From an uncultured Eubacteriales bacterium (lineage in GTDB: Bacteria > Bacillota > Clostridia > Christensenellales > Aristaeellaceae), in assembly GCA_900318145.1 (NCBI GenBank), contig ONJM01000002.1:1-64000 (forward strand): a stretch of DNA of 64,000 bases. Reading direction: 5' to 3'. This document shows, piece by piece, positions 17,954-27,264 of this stretch. Under the pieces are notes generated by a model. That model was not told where the DNA came from and searched no databases. It saw nothing but the letters and a program-made list of their open reading frames with translations. Positions within the stretch are counted from its first letter, which is position 1, and every line of letters starts with the position of its first letter. The translations under genes were made by a program, and so were the position numbers.

Positions 17954-18583
17954 TCATGTATTCAATTCCTTCATAACCCAGGCAAATCCCTTGGCTGTTC
18001 TCCGGTCCGGATCCATGAAATGATTTCCTTCATTCCATTCCAGGCGGCAGGGTATGCTCTGCGCCTGAAGGCGTGCATACAGTTCACGGATCCGGTCACC
18101 GACCGTGGCCATGACCGGATTCCTTGTTTTTTCCTCACGGCTGCCGAGACTCAGATACACACGGCCAGTCCGCAGGCAGTTTGAAACGGTATATTCCGCG
18201 AATCCGGGGAACCAGACGGAAGGGGAGACGGCAGCAACGCCGGCGAAGGCGTCGGTCTGGTATGCAGCCCATAAGGCGAAAAGGCCGCCCATGGAATATC
18301 CGCCGAGAATAAACTTTTTTTCCGGATCACCGGTAAGCTCCAGAATCCTTTCCAGCGTTTCCCGTGCTCCGTTACCGAACGCCATATTCCCGGATACCGG
18401 AGGAACAGTCCAGGGGGAAAGATCCCGGAACCAGTCGACATTCACAGCTCGCAGCAGAAAACGATCACCGGCAAGTTCCCGGATGATTTCCGCTTCATGC
18501 GCCATTCCATCAACTGTATGGATCGGTTCGATCAGCACAATGGAAGCGTCCGGATTTCCAAATTCATGTATCTGCATATCCAT
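17954..18583 (-). CDS. Putative esterase, alpha/beta hydrolase
   Basis: A 209-residue alpha/beta hydrolase of the esterase D-like group. The nucleophile elbow is GYSMGG (Ser at about 95), followed by AVSPSVWF as in siderophore/feruloyl esterases. The acid lies in the LGSREEKT region and the His in GNHFMD. There is no signal peptide, so it is cytoplasmic. The substrate is unknown. The gene converges on lysS and stands alone. Confidence 0.78.
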   Translation of the reverse strand: MDMQIHEFGNPDASIVLIEPIHTVDGMAHEAEIIRELAGDRFLLRAVNVDWFRDLSPWTVPPVSGNMAFGNGARETLERILELTGDPEKKFILGGYSMGGLFALWAAYQTDAFAGVAAVSPSVWFPGFAEYTVSNCLRTGRVYLSLGSREEKTRNPVMATVGDRIRELYARLQAQSIPCRLEWNEGNHFMDPDRRTAKGFAWVMKELNT

Positions 18584-18683
18584 TCCAGTCTTCCCTGAAA
18601 GATTGAAAACATAATGAAAACCGCGCGTTTCAGTCCTGATACTGTTTTAGGCGGGTTCCGGAACAAACAATGAAAATCTGCGT

Positions 18684-19355
18684 TTATTCCAGATTGATTT
18701 CTTCTCCGGCGGGAATGATCAGCCGGCCCGGAACGTCAAATTTTTCAGCCCGTTCCTGATCAAACAGTTTTCCGGGAGACATGTGATACGGAATGCTGTG
18801 CTGTGCGTTTACAAGTTTGGCGCAGGCGATTGCTTCATCATTATCCATATTGTAGATTCCGTCGCAAACATAAAACGCGTAATGGATATTGCGGGCAGCC
18901 AGTTCGGCCATCTGGTCCGTCATGGAGGTGTCGCCGGATGCGTATACTGACACACCATCGGAGAGTGTAATCAGCCAGCCGACACATTCCCTGATGTCGT
19001 GATTTCGGTTATTGCCTGCCTGGACAGCTTCAATTCCGGCGTATCCAAGGTCATATGATTTGTATTCTCCATTAACCAGCGCGTCTTTGTATGTAATGAT
19101 CCGGCAGTCATCACTCCGATTCGTGATCAGATTGACTGCAGTGTGATCCTGATGGCCGTGAGTAACCAGAATAAGATCCGCGGGAAGATCATATCCGTCT
19201 CCGGCATATGGATCAATATAGATGACTTTTCCTTCGCGTGTAACGATACGAAGGCTGCCATGCCCCTGGTACAGCAGCCTGGCACCCGAGCCTTCCGCAA
19301 TGGCGGAACTCATCATGATCATTGAGGATAAGATGCCGCATAGCGTTTTTTTCAT
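18684..19355 (-). CDS. Secreted metallo-beta-lactamase fold hydrolase (UlaG-like)
   Basis: A 223-residue protein starting at ATG 19355 after AAGGAGAG. The N terminus is a signal peptide (basic MKK, hydrophobic core, AIA-EG cleavage site), unusual for this mostly cytoplasmic group. The metal ligands are THGHQDH near residue 65, a later ASGDTSMT and the terminal PYHMSP histidine. The small compact form resembles UlaG and other L-ascorbate-lactonase-like enzymes. No substrate is known, and export suggests a role at the cell surface. Confidence 0.75.
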   Translation of the reverse strand: MKKTLCGILSSMIMMSSAIAEGSGARLLYQGHGSLRIVTREGKVIYIDPYAGDGYDLPADLILVTHGHQDHTAVNLITNRSDDCRIITYKDALVNGEYKSYDLGYAGIEAVQAGNNRNHDIRECVGWLITLSDGVSVYASGDTSMTDQMAELAARNIHYAFYVCDGIYNMDNDEAIACAKLVNAQHSIPYHMSPGKLFDQERAEKFDVPGRLIIPAGEEINLE

Positions 19356-19386
19356 TATATTTCTCTCCTTTGTTTCTGATGGGATT

Positions 19387-19502
19387 ATTCTACAGCGCAG
19401 CATATTGAATGGCAACAGGAATTAATGACTGAATTCCGGTTCATACAATGACGAGAACCGGATAAAAGATTCATTGTAAAACATCCTGCCGTATGCTATA
19501 TT
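19387..19502. promoter_or_regulatory. Divergent promoters for the MBL and LRR genes
   Basis: Minus strand: TTGCCA (19410-19415), 17 bases, TAGAAT (19387-19392). Plus strand: TTGTAA (19474-19479), 17 bases, TATATT (19497-19502). No shared operator is visible in the 58 bases between them. Confidence 0.6.
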
Positions 19503-19593
19503 CAATAAAGAAAAAGGAACAGGTTTTTCATACCTGCGGTTACAGGACAACCATGGGAATGCCGAATCAGAGAGACGACAGGAGGAATCCCGG

Positions 19594-20988
19594 ATGAAAA
19601 AGCTGTTGTATGCCCTTCTTATACTCACATTAACGCTGCTGCTGTGCGGTGCCGCGTCTTCGGAATCGGAGCTTAAGCTGCCGGATGACACAAAAAGCAT
19701 CGGCGCGCAGGCGTTCTACGGAGACCAGAGCCTGGACACCGTGATTCTGCCGGAAGGCCTGGAAACGATCGGAAGCAAGGCATTTGTCAATTCTACAGTC
19801 AATGTGATATATCTGCCCGAATCCATTACGAGTATCGCGTCTGACGCATTTTCCGGCTGCAAAGTGATCGGATACGGGAAAAAGGACGGCACATACGCTG
19901 CAAACTTCTTCAGTACGCACAGCGGACTGATCTATGTCCGGCAGACAAGTGCCAGCTTTTTTACCTATAAGGATATCGGAACGGACACATGCAAAATCAC
20001 CGGATATACAGGCAGTATTAAGGAAATAATGATCCCAAAGACATCTCCTGAAGGCAAAAAGGTGATCGCCATCGGCTGGCAGGCGTTCCAAAACAACGAG
20101 GTGATTACAAAGGTAGCGATTCCTGAAGGCGTCACGGATATTGAGACAAACGCGTTCTACGGCTGTCCGAACCTGACGCAGGTGTGTTTTCCAGAATCTC
20201 TTCGGAAGATCGGTTTTGCAGTTTTTTACGGCTGCAGCAAACTTGCTTCAGTAGAACTGCCGGAACATATCACGGAAGCAGAAGAATGGAGTGCAGCAAC
20301 AATACCCTATACCGTGATGGGTTCGGAAACCGCAATGTCACTGGGAAAGGCAGACAGCAGATTCCGTATACACGGGTTAAACGCCGATCTGCGTTATATT
20401 TTCAGCGGGACAGATACCGTTGAACTGGCGCTGATCAATGCGGATAATGACATTGTTACCTGCAATGTTCCGGAAGGGGTTAATGTCATCGGATACAGAG
20501 AGGATCCATTTACGCTTTACAAAGCCTTCAACCAGTGCAAGAATCTCGAAACCGTGAAGCTTCCCAGCACCCTGACCCGGATCGAGGAACAGGCATTCAG
20601 TAAATGCACATCTCTGCAGTATATTGCGCTGCCGAGTGGTGTCCGGTCCATCGGAGAAAAAGCTTTCGTTTATTGCACGTCTTTATACAGCGCAGTGCTT
20701 TCGGTCAATCTTGAATCCATCGGCGATCTGGCGTTTGCATATTGTGAAAACCTGAAGAGTATTACAATTACCGCGAATGTAACAGAAATCGGAGGGTCTG
20801 CTTTCTGGAACAGCGGAGTGGAAACCTTCTGGATTGTCGCGGAACACCTCACCGGCATTGACAGCACATCCCTGGTAACGGATTGTATGGAAGCGATTTA
20901 CTGTTATACGGATACGGCCACCTGGAATAAACTGAGCATCTATAAGGAATATGCCGATCTTCTGAAACCGTACAACGCGCAGGGATAA
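19594..20988 (+). CDS. BspA-like leucine-rich repeat surface protein
   Basis: A 464-residue exported protein. The signal peptide is MKKLLYALLILTLTLLLCGA. The rest is LRR_5 (BspA/TpLRR) repeats of about 23 residues with the pattern ...IGxxAFxxCxxLxxVxLPxxLxxI. There are two blocks, about 30-75 and 155-430, interrupted by a stretch without repeats. No LPXTG or lipobox is seen, so attachment may be through other factors. Such proteins bind host or food surfaces. AGGAGG precedes the ATG. Monocistronic. Confidence 0.88.
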   Translation: MKKLLYALLILTLTLLLCGAASSESELKLPDDTKSIGAQAFYGDQSLDTVILPEGLETIGSKAFVNSTVNVIYLPESITSIASDAFSGCKVIGYGKKDGTYAANFFSTHSGLIYVRQTSASFFTYKDIGTDTCKITGYTGSIKEIMIPKTSPEGKKVIAIGWQAFQNNEVITKVAIPEGVTDIETNAFYGCPNLTQVCFPESLRKIGFAVFYGCSKLASVELPEHITEAEEWSAATIPYTVMGSETAMSLGKADSRFRIHGLNADLRYIFSGTDTVELALINADNDIVTCNVPEGVNVIGYREDPFTLYKAFNQCKNLETVKLPSTLTRIEEQAFSKCTSLQYIALPSGVRSIGEKAFVYCTSLYSAVLSVNLESIGDLAFAYCENLKSITITANVTEIGGSAFWNSGVETFWIVAEHLTGIDSTSLVTDCMEAIYCYTDTATWNKLSIYKEYADLLKPYNAQG

Positions 20989-21047
20989 CTGGCTCCTGAC
21001 TGGCGGATCTTTGATGTGAACAGTTTGCGGGAAAACACAAAAATGAG

Positions 21048-21066
21048 CCAGACCGCACGGGTCTGG
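21048..21066. terminator. Weak hairpin between LRR and M23 genes
   Basis: CCAGACC (21048-21054) with GGTCTGG (21060-21066). It lies between converging genes but lacks a good T tract on either strand. Confidence 0.35.
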
Positions 21067-21134
21067 CCGCATATTGTGATCAGGAAGCCTGCTCATTACC
21101 TGTAAAAATCGTCCACTTCTCCAGGATTGACGTA

Positions 21135-21752
21135 TTAAGTATCCTCGCCGATGGGATCAATCTGGACATATTCTGGCACAGCAGTCGTAGCTGAAGTCGG
21201 AGCAGTGGCAATCTGTGTTGGCAGCATTCCATTATCGATGATATAATCAGGATCATAGAAAACGACTCCGAGCCAGTTCACAGCGTTTCCGGTAAATGCA
21301 GTCGAATAACCCCAGTAGCTGCATGATGTATCCAAAGTATCAACGACGGAAAAATGCAGATGTCTGCTTCCCGCGGCGTTACCAGTGGCTCCGATAACAC
21401 CGATTTTCTGTCCGGCATTCACCTGCATTTCTTCCTTGATGCTCACACTGGCCAAATGCGCATAGAATGAATAGACTGTCTTCGAAGAAATAGTGTGCTC
21501 AATTATAACGAAATTGCCGTTCGCGGAATCGAAAGATGCTTTTTTGACGGTACCGGCGCAGAACGCGACAACATCCTGGCCTTCCGGTGCTGCATAGTCA
21601 ATCGCAAGATGATATTTTCTTGGAAGGTTATCTGATCCATATGTATAGCTGATAGTCGTAAGACCATCTGGCAGACTGAATGTTTTATGCAGTAATTGCA
21701 ATAGTTTATTTATGCCTGTTGCCGGTTTTTTCGGGCATCTTTTTGATGCCAA
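21135..21752 (-). CDS. M23 family metallopeptidase, N terminus uncertain
   Basis: A LytM-type peptidoglycan endopeptidase domain. Zn ligands are visible: HLAIDYAAP (His, Asp) and HLHFS (His-x-His), with GTVKKASFDS and GQKIGVIGATGNAAG between them. There is no signal peptide and no good start. The open frame begins at a TTG inside a small hairpin, without a ribosome binding site. M23 enzymes act outside the membrane, so the leader and N-terminal domains may have been lost and this may be a remnant. The C-terminal 30 residues are Thr/Ala rich. The 260 bases to its right are AT-rich, with no other gene seen. Confidence 0.6.
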   Translation of the reverse strand: MASKRCPKKPATGINKLLQLLHKTFSLPDGLTTISYTYGSDNLPRKYHLAIDYAAPEGQDVVAFCAGTVKKASFDSANGNFVIIEHTISSKTVYSFYAHLASVSIKEEMQVNAGQKIGVIGATGNAAGSRHLHFSVVDTLDTSCSYWGYSTAFTGNAVNWLGVVFYDPDYIIDNGMLPTQIATAPTSATTAVPEYVQIDPIGEDT

Positions 21753-22019
21753 AAGGGCAGAATGACTGTTTTATACTCATTCTGCAGTGGTGTTATTCAG
21801 TTTCAGGCATTAACTTGGTTTTATTTTTCTTTATGTGTTATAATTGCGTATCGCCTGTTCACGGTGATAAATATTCGCATTGATAAACAATTATCACAAC
21901 TATTAAGTAAATGATAAAAACCTGATTCAAGGAAGTCATGAAGTCCGGATTCTTTAAGAATGAAGAAATTTCTACAACTGAAAACACCATATGATTTAAA
22001 AGAACGGAGCAAATACATA

Positions 22020-22679
22020 ATGCCTGAAAAGAACAAAAAAGATATTGCTATGAAAGAACCACCAAAGCGATCCATACCGGAGGAAGTGGGAAACGCCATA
22101 ACACACGGAGTGGGGGCATTGCTCGGCATTGCCGGCTTTGTACTGCTCCTGCTCCGTTCGGATACGGGAACCAGGATTTGCGCTTCGATTGTTTACGGGA
22201 GCTGTTTCTTCCTTATGTTTCTGATGAGCTGCCTGTACCATTCCTTTAAATGGGGAACGAAAGTCAAAAGGCTTTGGCGGCGGTTTGATTATATTTCCAT
22301 ATATCTGCTGATCGGCGGGACTTTTACGCCGCTGTGGCTGCTGTACTGGCAGGGAACGGCCGGAACCGTCTGCTGCATCGCCGAATGGGTGCTGATTCTT
22401 ACCGGAATTACGCTGATTGCCGTATTCGGAGCGAACAAGGCACGGAAGGTACACATTGCGCTGTATATTATTCTGGGCTGGTGCGGGCTAATTTTTATGC
22501 CCGGCATGATTCATGACAATCTTCCGTTGTTCTTTTTCATCCTGGCGGGGGGATTGTTCTATACATTCGGTATCATTCCTTTTGCGATGAAAAAGAAAGG
22601 CGCGCATTTTATATGGCATTTTTTTGTGCTTTTCGGGGCAGTAATTCACTGGTTCGGGATATACTGCTTTTTGTATTAA
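22020..22679 (+). CDS. Hemolysin III / PAQR-family membrane protein
   Basis: A 219-residue seven-helix membrane protein of the YqfA/hemolysin III group. Family marks are EEVGNAITHGVGALLG near residue 20, SCLYHSF (His) near 80 and a C-terminal HFIWHFFVLFGAVIHW with the paired histidines. PAQR proteins are predicted metal-dependent hydrolases or membrane homeostasis factors, and the hemolysin name is historical. The start is ATG 22020 after ACGGAG. The frame is open for 20 more codons upstream. Confidence 0.88.
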   Translation: MPEKNKKDIAMKEPPKRSIPEEVGNAITHGVGALLGIAGFVLLLLRSDTGTRICASIVYGSCFFLMFLMSCLYHSFKWGTKVKRLWRRFDYISIYLLIGGTFTPLWLLYWQGTAGTVCCIAEWVLILTGITLIAVFGANKARKVHIALYIILGWCGLIFMPGMIHDNLPLFFFILAGGLFYTFGIIPFAMKKKGAHFIWHFFVLFGAVIHWFGIYCFLY

Positions 22680-22814
22680 CTGCTTTTTGTATTAATGATT
22701 GAAATGGAGAGAATATCCGATATAATGGATGCAGACAGGGTTTTTTACCGGCATTCAGAATATTACAGATTGAAGCTTGATGCAAAAAAAATGTATGAAA
22801 GGAGAGAAAACGAA

Positions 22815-23765
22815 ATGAAGATGAAGGACTTCGGGTTTTACAGGGGCGTGGATCTGGGCGGATGGTTTTCTCAGTGCGACTATTCTGAAGACCGGATGGA
22901 CAATTTCATAAAAGAAGAGGATTTCAGCGTTATCGCCGGATGGGGATTGGACCATGTCCGCATTCCTGTGGATTACAATGTGATGGAAAAAGATGAAGGA
23001 GGATGGAAGACAGACGGATTCAGGAGAATTGAAAAGGCACTGAAATGGGCGGAGAAAAACAGCCTGAAGGTTGTGCTGGACCTGCATAAAACCGCTGGCT
23101 TTTCCTTCGACGCGGGAGAAAAAGAGGACGGCTTCTTTGTCAGCGAGAAATACCAGAACCGGTTCTATTGCCTGTGGGAGGAAATGGCCAGGCAGTTCAC
23201 CGACGTGAAAAACGTGGCGTTTGAACTGCTCAACGAGGTTACAGATCCGACCTTTATCGACGCGTGGAACAGAATTTCCCGGGAATGCATCCGCCGGGTG
23301 CGCGGCATTACGCCGGATTCCCTGATTCTCCTCGGGAGCTATCATAACAACGCGCCGGACGCGCTGAAGGATCTTGCAGCTCCGGCTGACAGCCGCGTGA
23401 TTTATAATTTCCACTGCTATTCACCAGTGGAATTCACACACCAGGGCGCATACTGGGTGCCGTGGCTGGATCCGAAGGCGCGGGTGCCTTTCGATAAGGC
23501 GGGCGTGGATGAGAACTTCTTTGAACGCGTGTTTGCTCCCGCAATCGAAGTCGCAAAGGCGAGGGGTACTGCTCTGTACTGCGGGGAATACGGTGTGATC
23601 GATATTGTGTCTCCTGAGGATACGGTGAAGTGGTATAAAATCATCCATGACACTTTTGAAAAGTATGAGATCACCAGAAGCGCATGGAGCTACCGCAAAA
23701 TGGACTTCGGTCTGGCGGATGAACGCCTGGACGGCGTACGGGAACAGCTGATTCCGCTGCTGTAA
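22815..23765 (+). CDS. Glycoside hydrolase family 5 (cellulase-type)
   Basis: A 316-residue (beta/alpha)8 glycosidase. The proton donor Glu is in LLNEV (near residue 143) and the nucleophile Glu in YCGEYGV (near 260). The family-wide HVRIPVDYN, DLHKTAGF and IYNFHCYSP segments are present. There is no signal peptide, so it probably acts on imported oligosaccharides such as cello- or manno-oligomers. The start is ATG 22815 after AAAGGAG. The upstream open 40 codons are unlikely to be translated. The gene converges on the thioesterase. Confidence 0.9.
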   Translation: MKMKDFGFYRGVDLGGWFSQCDYSEDRMDNFIKEEDFSVIAGWGLDHVRIPVDYNVMEKDEGGWKTDGFRRIEKALKWAEKNSLKVVLDLHKTAGFSFDAGEKEDGFFVSEKYQNRFYCLWEEMARQFTDVKNVAFELLNEVTDPTFIDAWNRISRECIRRVRGITPDSLILLGSYHNNAPDALKDLAAPADSRVIYNFHCYSPVEFTHQGAYWVPWLDPKARVPFDKAGVDENFFERVFAPAIEVAKARGTALYCGEYGVIDIVSPEDTVKWYKIIHDTFEKYEITRSAWSYRKMDFGLADERLDGVREQLIPLL

Positions 23766-23792
23766 GCAGTCTGCCGGAAGCAAAAAGGAAAA

Positions 23793-23834
23793 AGCACAGG
23801 AGGAAATGCCCGGAACGGCGTTTCCTTCTGTGCT
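23793..23834. terminator. Terminator between GH5 and thioesterase genes
   Basis: AGCACAGGAGGAAA (23793-23806) pairs, with one mismatch, with TTTCCTTCTGTGCT (23821-23834). AAAA to the left and TTTTTT further right make it usable from both sides. Confidence 0.7.
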
Positions 23835-23862
23835 GTATATGCTTTTTTCAGGCTGTGGAGTA

Positions 23863-24597
23863 TTATTCTGCTGGACGGAGGACGCCGCCGATTTCAAAGG
23901 CGACTGCGTCATCCACGTAACCGGCGAGACGGTACTGCAGATCCCGCTGGATCCGGTGGAAAGTGATCCGCTGGCCGGGAAGGATTTCATGATTATAGTT
24001 GAAGATGATCTTTTCCGGTTCTGAGCGGGACATCTGCTCAATACCGAGGGTGTTGCAGAGCCAGTCCGCGTAGCGGGTGTTGTTCACATGGCCGTTTACG
24101 TCCAGATCTGTATAGACCGGGGTATATTCGGTGACGAATTCCTCGCCCTGAAGATTGCCAACGGTGGCGGGAAGGTTCATGGGGACGGCCAGATCCCGGT
24201 TGTCGGGAATCAGATGGGCGATATCGCCGGGGGGCAGCATTCTCCGGGTCTCAATATCCAGAAGGAGCCAGAGTGTTCCGGCTTTGCCGATCATTTCGCC
24301 GCGTTCATCCGTAAAGACATAATATCTTGGAAAAAAGCTCAGCCGGTTCGGCATGGGGAAGGTGTGCAGCGTGACTTTTTCTCCGATACGGGGATACCGG
24401 ATCATATGAAGTTCGCTTCTTGAAAGTACCCAGACAATATTTTTACGCAGCAGTTCCTCCCGCCCGCAGCCAAGCAGCAGGCTGTGGGCGCCTGCTGCTT
24501 CCTGCATAAATTCCAGAACTGAACTGAGCCGCCAGGTGCCCTTCATGTCGCAGTCGCGTGAAAGGATGGTAAAAGTCTCGTCGTAAGTTTTCATCAT
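23863..24597 (-). CDS. Acyl-ACP thioesterase
   Basis: A 244-residue double hot-dog thioesterase that releases fatty acids from acyl carrier protein. The first hot-dog domain starts with YDETFTILSRDCDMKG. The second holds DLDVNGHVNNTRYADW, the conserved block with the catalytic Asn and His. GGGAGG lies 9 bases before ATG 24597, which is preferred over ATG 24606. It is the third gene of a minus-strand operon, 18-27 bases after the DUF1643 gene. Confidence 0.9.
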   Translation of the reverse strand: MMKTYDETFTILSRDCDMKGTWRLSSVLEFMQEAAGAHSLLLGCGREELLRKNIVWVLSRSELHMIRYPRIGEKVTLHTFPMPNRLSFFPRYYVFTDERGEMIGKAGTLWLLLDIETRRMLPPGDIAHLIPDNRDLAVPMNLPATVGNLQGEEFVTEYTPVYTDLDVNGHVNNTRYADWLCNTLGIEQMSRSEPEKIIFNYNHEILPGQRITFHRIQRDLQYRLAGYVDDAVAFEIGGVLRPAE

Positions 24598-24624
24598 GGT
24601 TTTCATCCTCCCGGGGGTAATGTG

Positions 24625-25254
24625 TTAAGTTGCTGAGCCGTCCGAAAACGAATCAAGGTAGGGAAGCAGATCAGTAAACGGATCCAGAGACGAATCGCTG
24701 CGCAGGTACAGCGGGTGGTGCGGATGGCCTGCCTTGCTGCGGGGGCCGGCGGTGACCCAGCAGACGTTATACCGGTTTCCGATCTGCACCATTTCCCGGA
24801 CACAGACCGGAAGGTAAGGCCTTTTTTCGATCAGGGAACCCCATGCGGCCCAGATCGTACAGGGCGGAGCACAGCGCCGCAGTATCCACTCGAAGGCTTT
24901 CATATTCTCACGGTGCAGTTCCGGATTCAGCGTCTTCTCCATGTCGTCCGGCAGGGTTGCCCGCTGAGCGTATACGTTGAACATGATAAAGGAATCGAAG
25001 CCGTTGAAAAGGGCGATGCGCTGCGCACTCTTCAGGGTATTGTCCAGACGGTCCGGAGCGGCCGTGGACGGGTTGATTCCGATACAGATCAGGGGACGGG
25101 AACCTTTTGTGCCGAGAATATACCGGTATTCGCTGTAATGATCCGGTACATAGATCCAGCGGTTCCGGTCATAGTCATCCGCAGATGGAACTAAGGCGTC
25201 CTCAAAGGTGAGGACACCGGCATGAAAAGTATCCGTGGAAGGAATATGTCTCAT
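24625..25254 (-). CDS. DUF1643 domain protein
   Basis: A 209-residue protein with the DUF1643 pattern: GINPSTAAPDRLDNTL, a central FDSFIMFNVYAQRAT, and IWAAWGSLIEKR further on. The biochemical role is unknown. Its ATG overlaps the stop of the F420 ligase-like gene (TCAT at 25251-25254 on the plus strand), so the two are translationally coupled. Confidence 0.85.
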   Translation of the reverse strand: MRHIPSTDTFHAGVLTFEDALVPSADDYDRNRWIYVPDHYSEYRYILGTKGSRPLICIGINPSTAAPDRLDNTLKSAQRIALFNGFDSFIMFNVYAQRATLPDDMEKTLNPELHRENMKAFEWILRRCAPPCTIWAAWGSLIEKRPYLPVCVREMVQIGNRYNVCWVTAGPRSKAGHPHHPLYLRSDSSLDPFTDLLPYLDSFSDGSAT

Positions 25255-26006
25255 TTCTCGTTGCTCAGGGGCCGGATCAGGATCAGGGGGGTAAGTTCAT
25301 CGCCCTGACCGGATGGGTTGTCAGCCATTGCGTCCTGAATTTCCTCGTCCGTAAGCGGGAAATCGGAGCATTTGCCAAGCTGATTCTGGTCGATATCATT
25401 GGCGTCCATCAACACGACAGGAATGCCGGTATCCTTTTCCAGCTGATTGCACAGTTCCACCGGGTTCGGCGGGTTGATCAGGGCGAGTTCCTTATATCGG
25501 TCAAAACTGGAACGGAAATAAAAACCGTCAATACCCGCGACGCCTTTACCGCAGATTTTATAAAAAAGGCCGTGGACGCCGAAGGGCCGGGTAACCGCAC
25601 TGACAAAGGCGGCAAAAAGCACCCGGGGAAGACCGCACATATCAATGACAAGCTGGAGCTTGTAGGGCTCATGCATACCGACGCCGGTGGTGTTGATACC
25701 GGCGAAGGGCGCCAGTTTTTTCGCCCAGAAACCGGGATGAACCTCATCCTTGGTTTTCACATTCCGGGTGCACATTGCCATGACTTTCGCGCCGAAGGAA
25801 AGGACGTCGCCTTTCTGCGCAAGGGGCAGCACATATCTGCGGACCAGTTCCGCCTGATCTTCCCCCACTTCGACAAAATGCGTCTGTATAGCGAACCGGT
25901 CATAACGTCTGCCGTTTTTACCGGTCAGCGTGCCCCGGTCAAAATACGTGATCCCGTTCACTTCACGTTTCTGCTCTTCTAGATTCCTGGATGCAATAAT
26001 TCCCAT
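25251..26006 (-). CDS. Coenzyme F420:L-glutamate ligase-like protein
   Basis: A 251-residue protein related to CofE, which adds glutamates to F420. It begins MGIIASRNLEEQK, with recognisable blocks FAIQTHFVEVGED, GDVLSFGAKVMAMC, GINTTGVGMHEP and PVVLMDANDIDQNQLG. Firmicutes of this type are not known to make F420, and no cof gene is nearby, so a ligase acting on another glutamate acceptor is more likely. First gene of a three-gene operon with DUF1643 and an acyl-ACP thioesterase. Confidence 0.8.
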   Translation of the reverse strand: MGIIASRNLEEQKREVNGITYFDRGTLTGKNGRRYDRFAIQTHFVEVGEDQAELVRRYVLPLAQKGDVLSFGAKVMAMCTRNVKTKDEVHPGFWAKKLAPFAGINTTGVGMHEPYKLQLVIDMCGLPRVLFAAFVSAVTRPFGVHGLFYKICGKGVAGIDGFYFRSSFDRYKELALINPPNPVELCNQLEKDTGIPVVLMDANDIDQNQLGKCSDFPLTDEEIQDAMADNPSGQGDELTPLILIRPLSNEK

Positions 26007-26037
26007 AAGACACCTCCGAACCGCTGGCGTTTAAAAT

Positions 26038-26117
26038 ATTATAGCGGTACAGGTATTGTATGTCAACGATGGAAACACGCCATATATATTGTGTTTTTTG
26101 CGATTGTTTAGTATAAT
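26038..26117. promoter_or_regulatory. Divergent promoters, CofE-like operon and GT2 gene
   Basis: Minus strand: TTGACA (26061-26066), 17 bases, TATAAT (26038-26043), a full consensus. Plus strand: TTGTGT (26089-26094), 17 bases, TATAAT (26112-26117). Confidence 0.8.
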
Positions 26118-26165
26118 AAATAAGTTATATAAAGTGAAACCTGCGAAAGGATAGGTCAGGAACGG

Positions 26166-27263
26166 ATGTGTGAAGAAAAAAGGGCTGTCGAAGAAGCTGC
26201 CATTCTGATTCCTTCACTGGAACCGGATGAGAAGCTTCCGCCGTATATACGCTCTTTGTCCGAAAACGGATTCGGACATATCATTGTAGTGGATGACGGC
26301 AGCAGCGAGAGCTATCAGCAGATTTTCCGGGAGATCGAAAAGATCGGGCGGACGGTTGTGCTGCACCACGATGTGAACCACGGAAAAGGCGTGGCGCTGA
26401 AAACAGGGTACCAGTATATTCTGGACAATCTGCCGGATGTGAAGGGGGTCATTACAGCAGACTCGGACGGGCAGCACACGGTTCCGGACTGTATCCGCCT
26501 GGCAGAGAAGCTTGAGGAGGACCGGCACGCAGTATACCTTGGAAGCCGTGATTTCAACCAGCCGGACATTCCGCCGAAATCCAGATCCGGAAATAAAATC
26601 ACTTCTGTTGTTTTTAAGCTGCTGTACGGCGTGTGGCTTCCGGATACTCAGACCGGACTGCGCGCTTTCCGGCGGGAAGATCTTCCGTTTATGCTGAATG
26701 TGACGGGAGAACGCTACGAATACGAGATGAAGGTGCTGATCGCCTGCGCAACGTCAAAGATTCCGCTGATTCCGGTTGACATTGAGACGATCTATGAAAA
26801 CGGAAACGAAGGAACCCATTTTCATCCGATCCGGGATTCCTACAGGATTTACAAGGTGATTTTCGGCAGTTTCATAAGGTTTATGGGCGTTTCTCTTTTC
26901 TGCTTTGCTATTGACCAGATTCTGGCACTGATCCTGCGGACGTGGGTTCTGCCACCGGCCGGTCTTGCGCGCGGCAGTATGATGAACCTGCAGGTAAGCG
27001 GCTGGTGTGCCAGACTGGTCAGTTCCGTGGTCAACTTTTTCCTGAACAAGAATCTTGTTTTCCGGAGCAAGGGAAAGACCGGCAGGACCGCACTGAAATA
27101 CGCTGTTCTGTGTGTCTGCATTATTACGGTTTCAAACGCCGGCGTATGGCTGCTGGGGCAGATCGGCATGGTGGACTGGCTTGCGAAGATTCTGATGGAC
27201 GCGATGCTGTATTTTGTCAGTTACAGGATCCAGCAGCAATGGGTTTTCAAAGAGGAGGCCTGA
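26166..27263 (+). CDS. GT2 glycosyltransferase fused to GtrA-like flippase domain
   Basis: A 365-residue two-domain protein. Residues 10-225 are a dolichol-phosphate-mannose-synthase-like GT2 fold: VVDDGSSES (nucleotide site), ITADSDGQH (DxD-type metal site), and the TQTGLRAFRRE block. Residues 235-365 hold four membrane helices of the GtrA family with VNFFLNKNLVFR and a closing QQQWVFKEE. Such fusions make and flip polyprenyl-phosphate sugars for envelope glycans. AT-rich promoter upstream; the next gene starts 2 bases after the stop. Confidence 0.9.
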   Translation: MCEEKRAVEEAAILIPSLEPDEKLPPYIRSLSENGFGHIIVVDDGSSESYQQIFREIEKIGRTVVLHHDVNHGKGVALKTGYQYILDNLPDVKGVITADSDGQHTVPDCIRLAEKLEEDRHAVYLGSRDFNQPDIPPKSRSGNKITSVVFKLLYGVWLPDTQTGLRAFRREDLPFMLNVTGERYEYEMKVLIACATSKIPLIPVDIETIYENGNEGTHFHPIRDSYRIYKVIFGSFIRFMGVSLFCFAIDQILALILRTWVLPPAGLARGSMMNLQVSGWCARLVSSVVNFFLNKNLVFRSKGKTGRTALKYAVLCVCIITVSNAGVWLLGQIGMVDWLAKILMDAMLYFVSYRIQQQWVFKEEA

Positions 27264-27264
27264 T

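Noticed and set aside
19143-20091. Minor open frames around the divergent MBL/LRR promoters
   Set aside because: They run through the promoters and real genes without ribosome sites.
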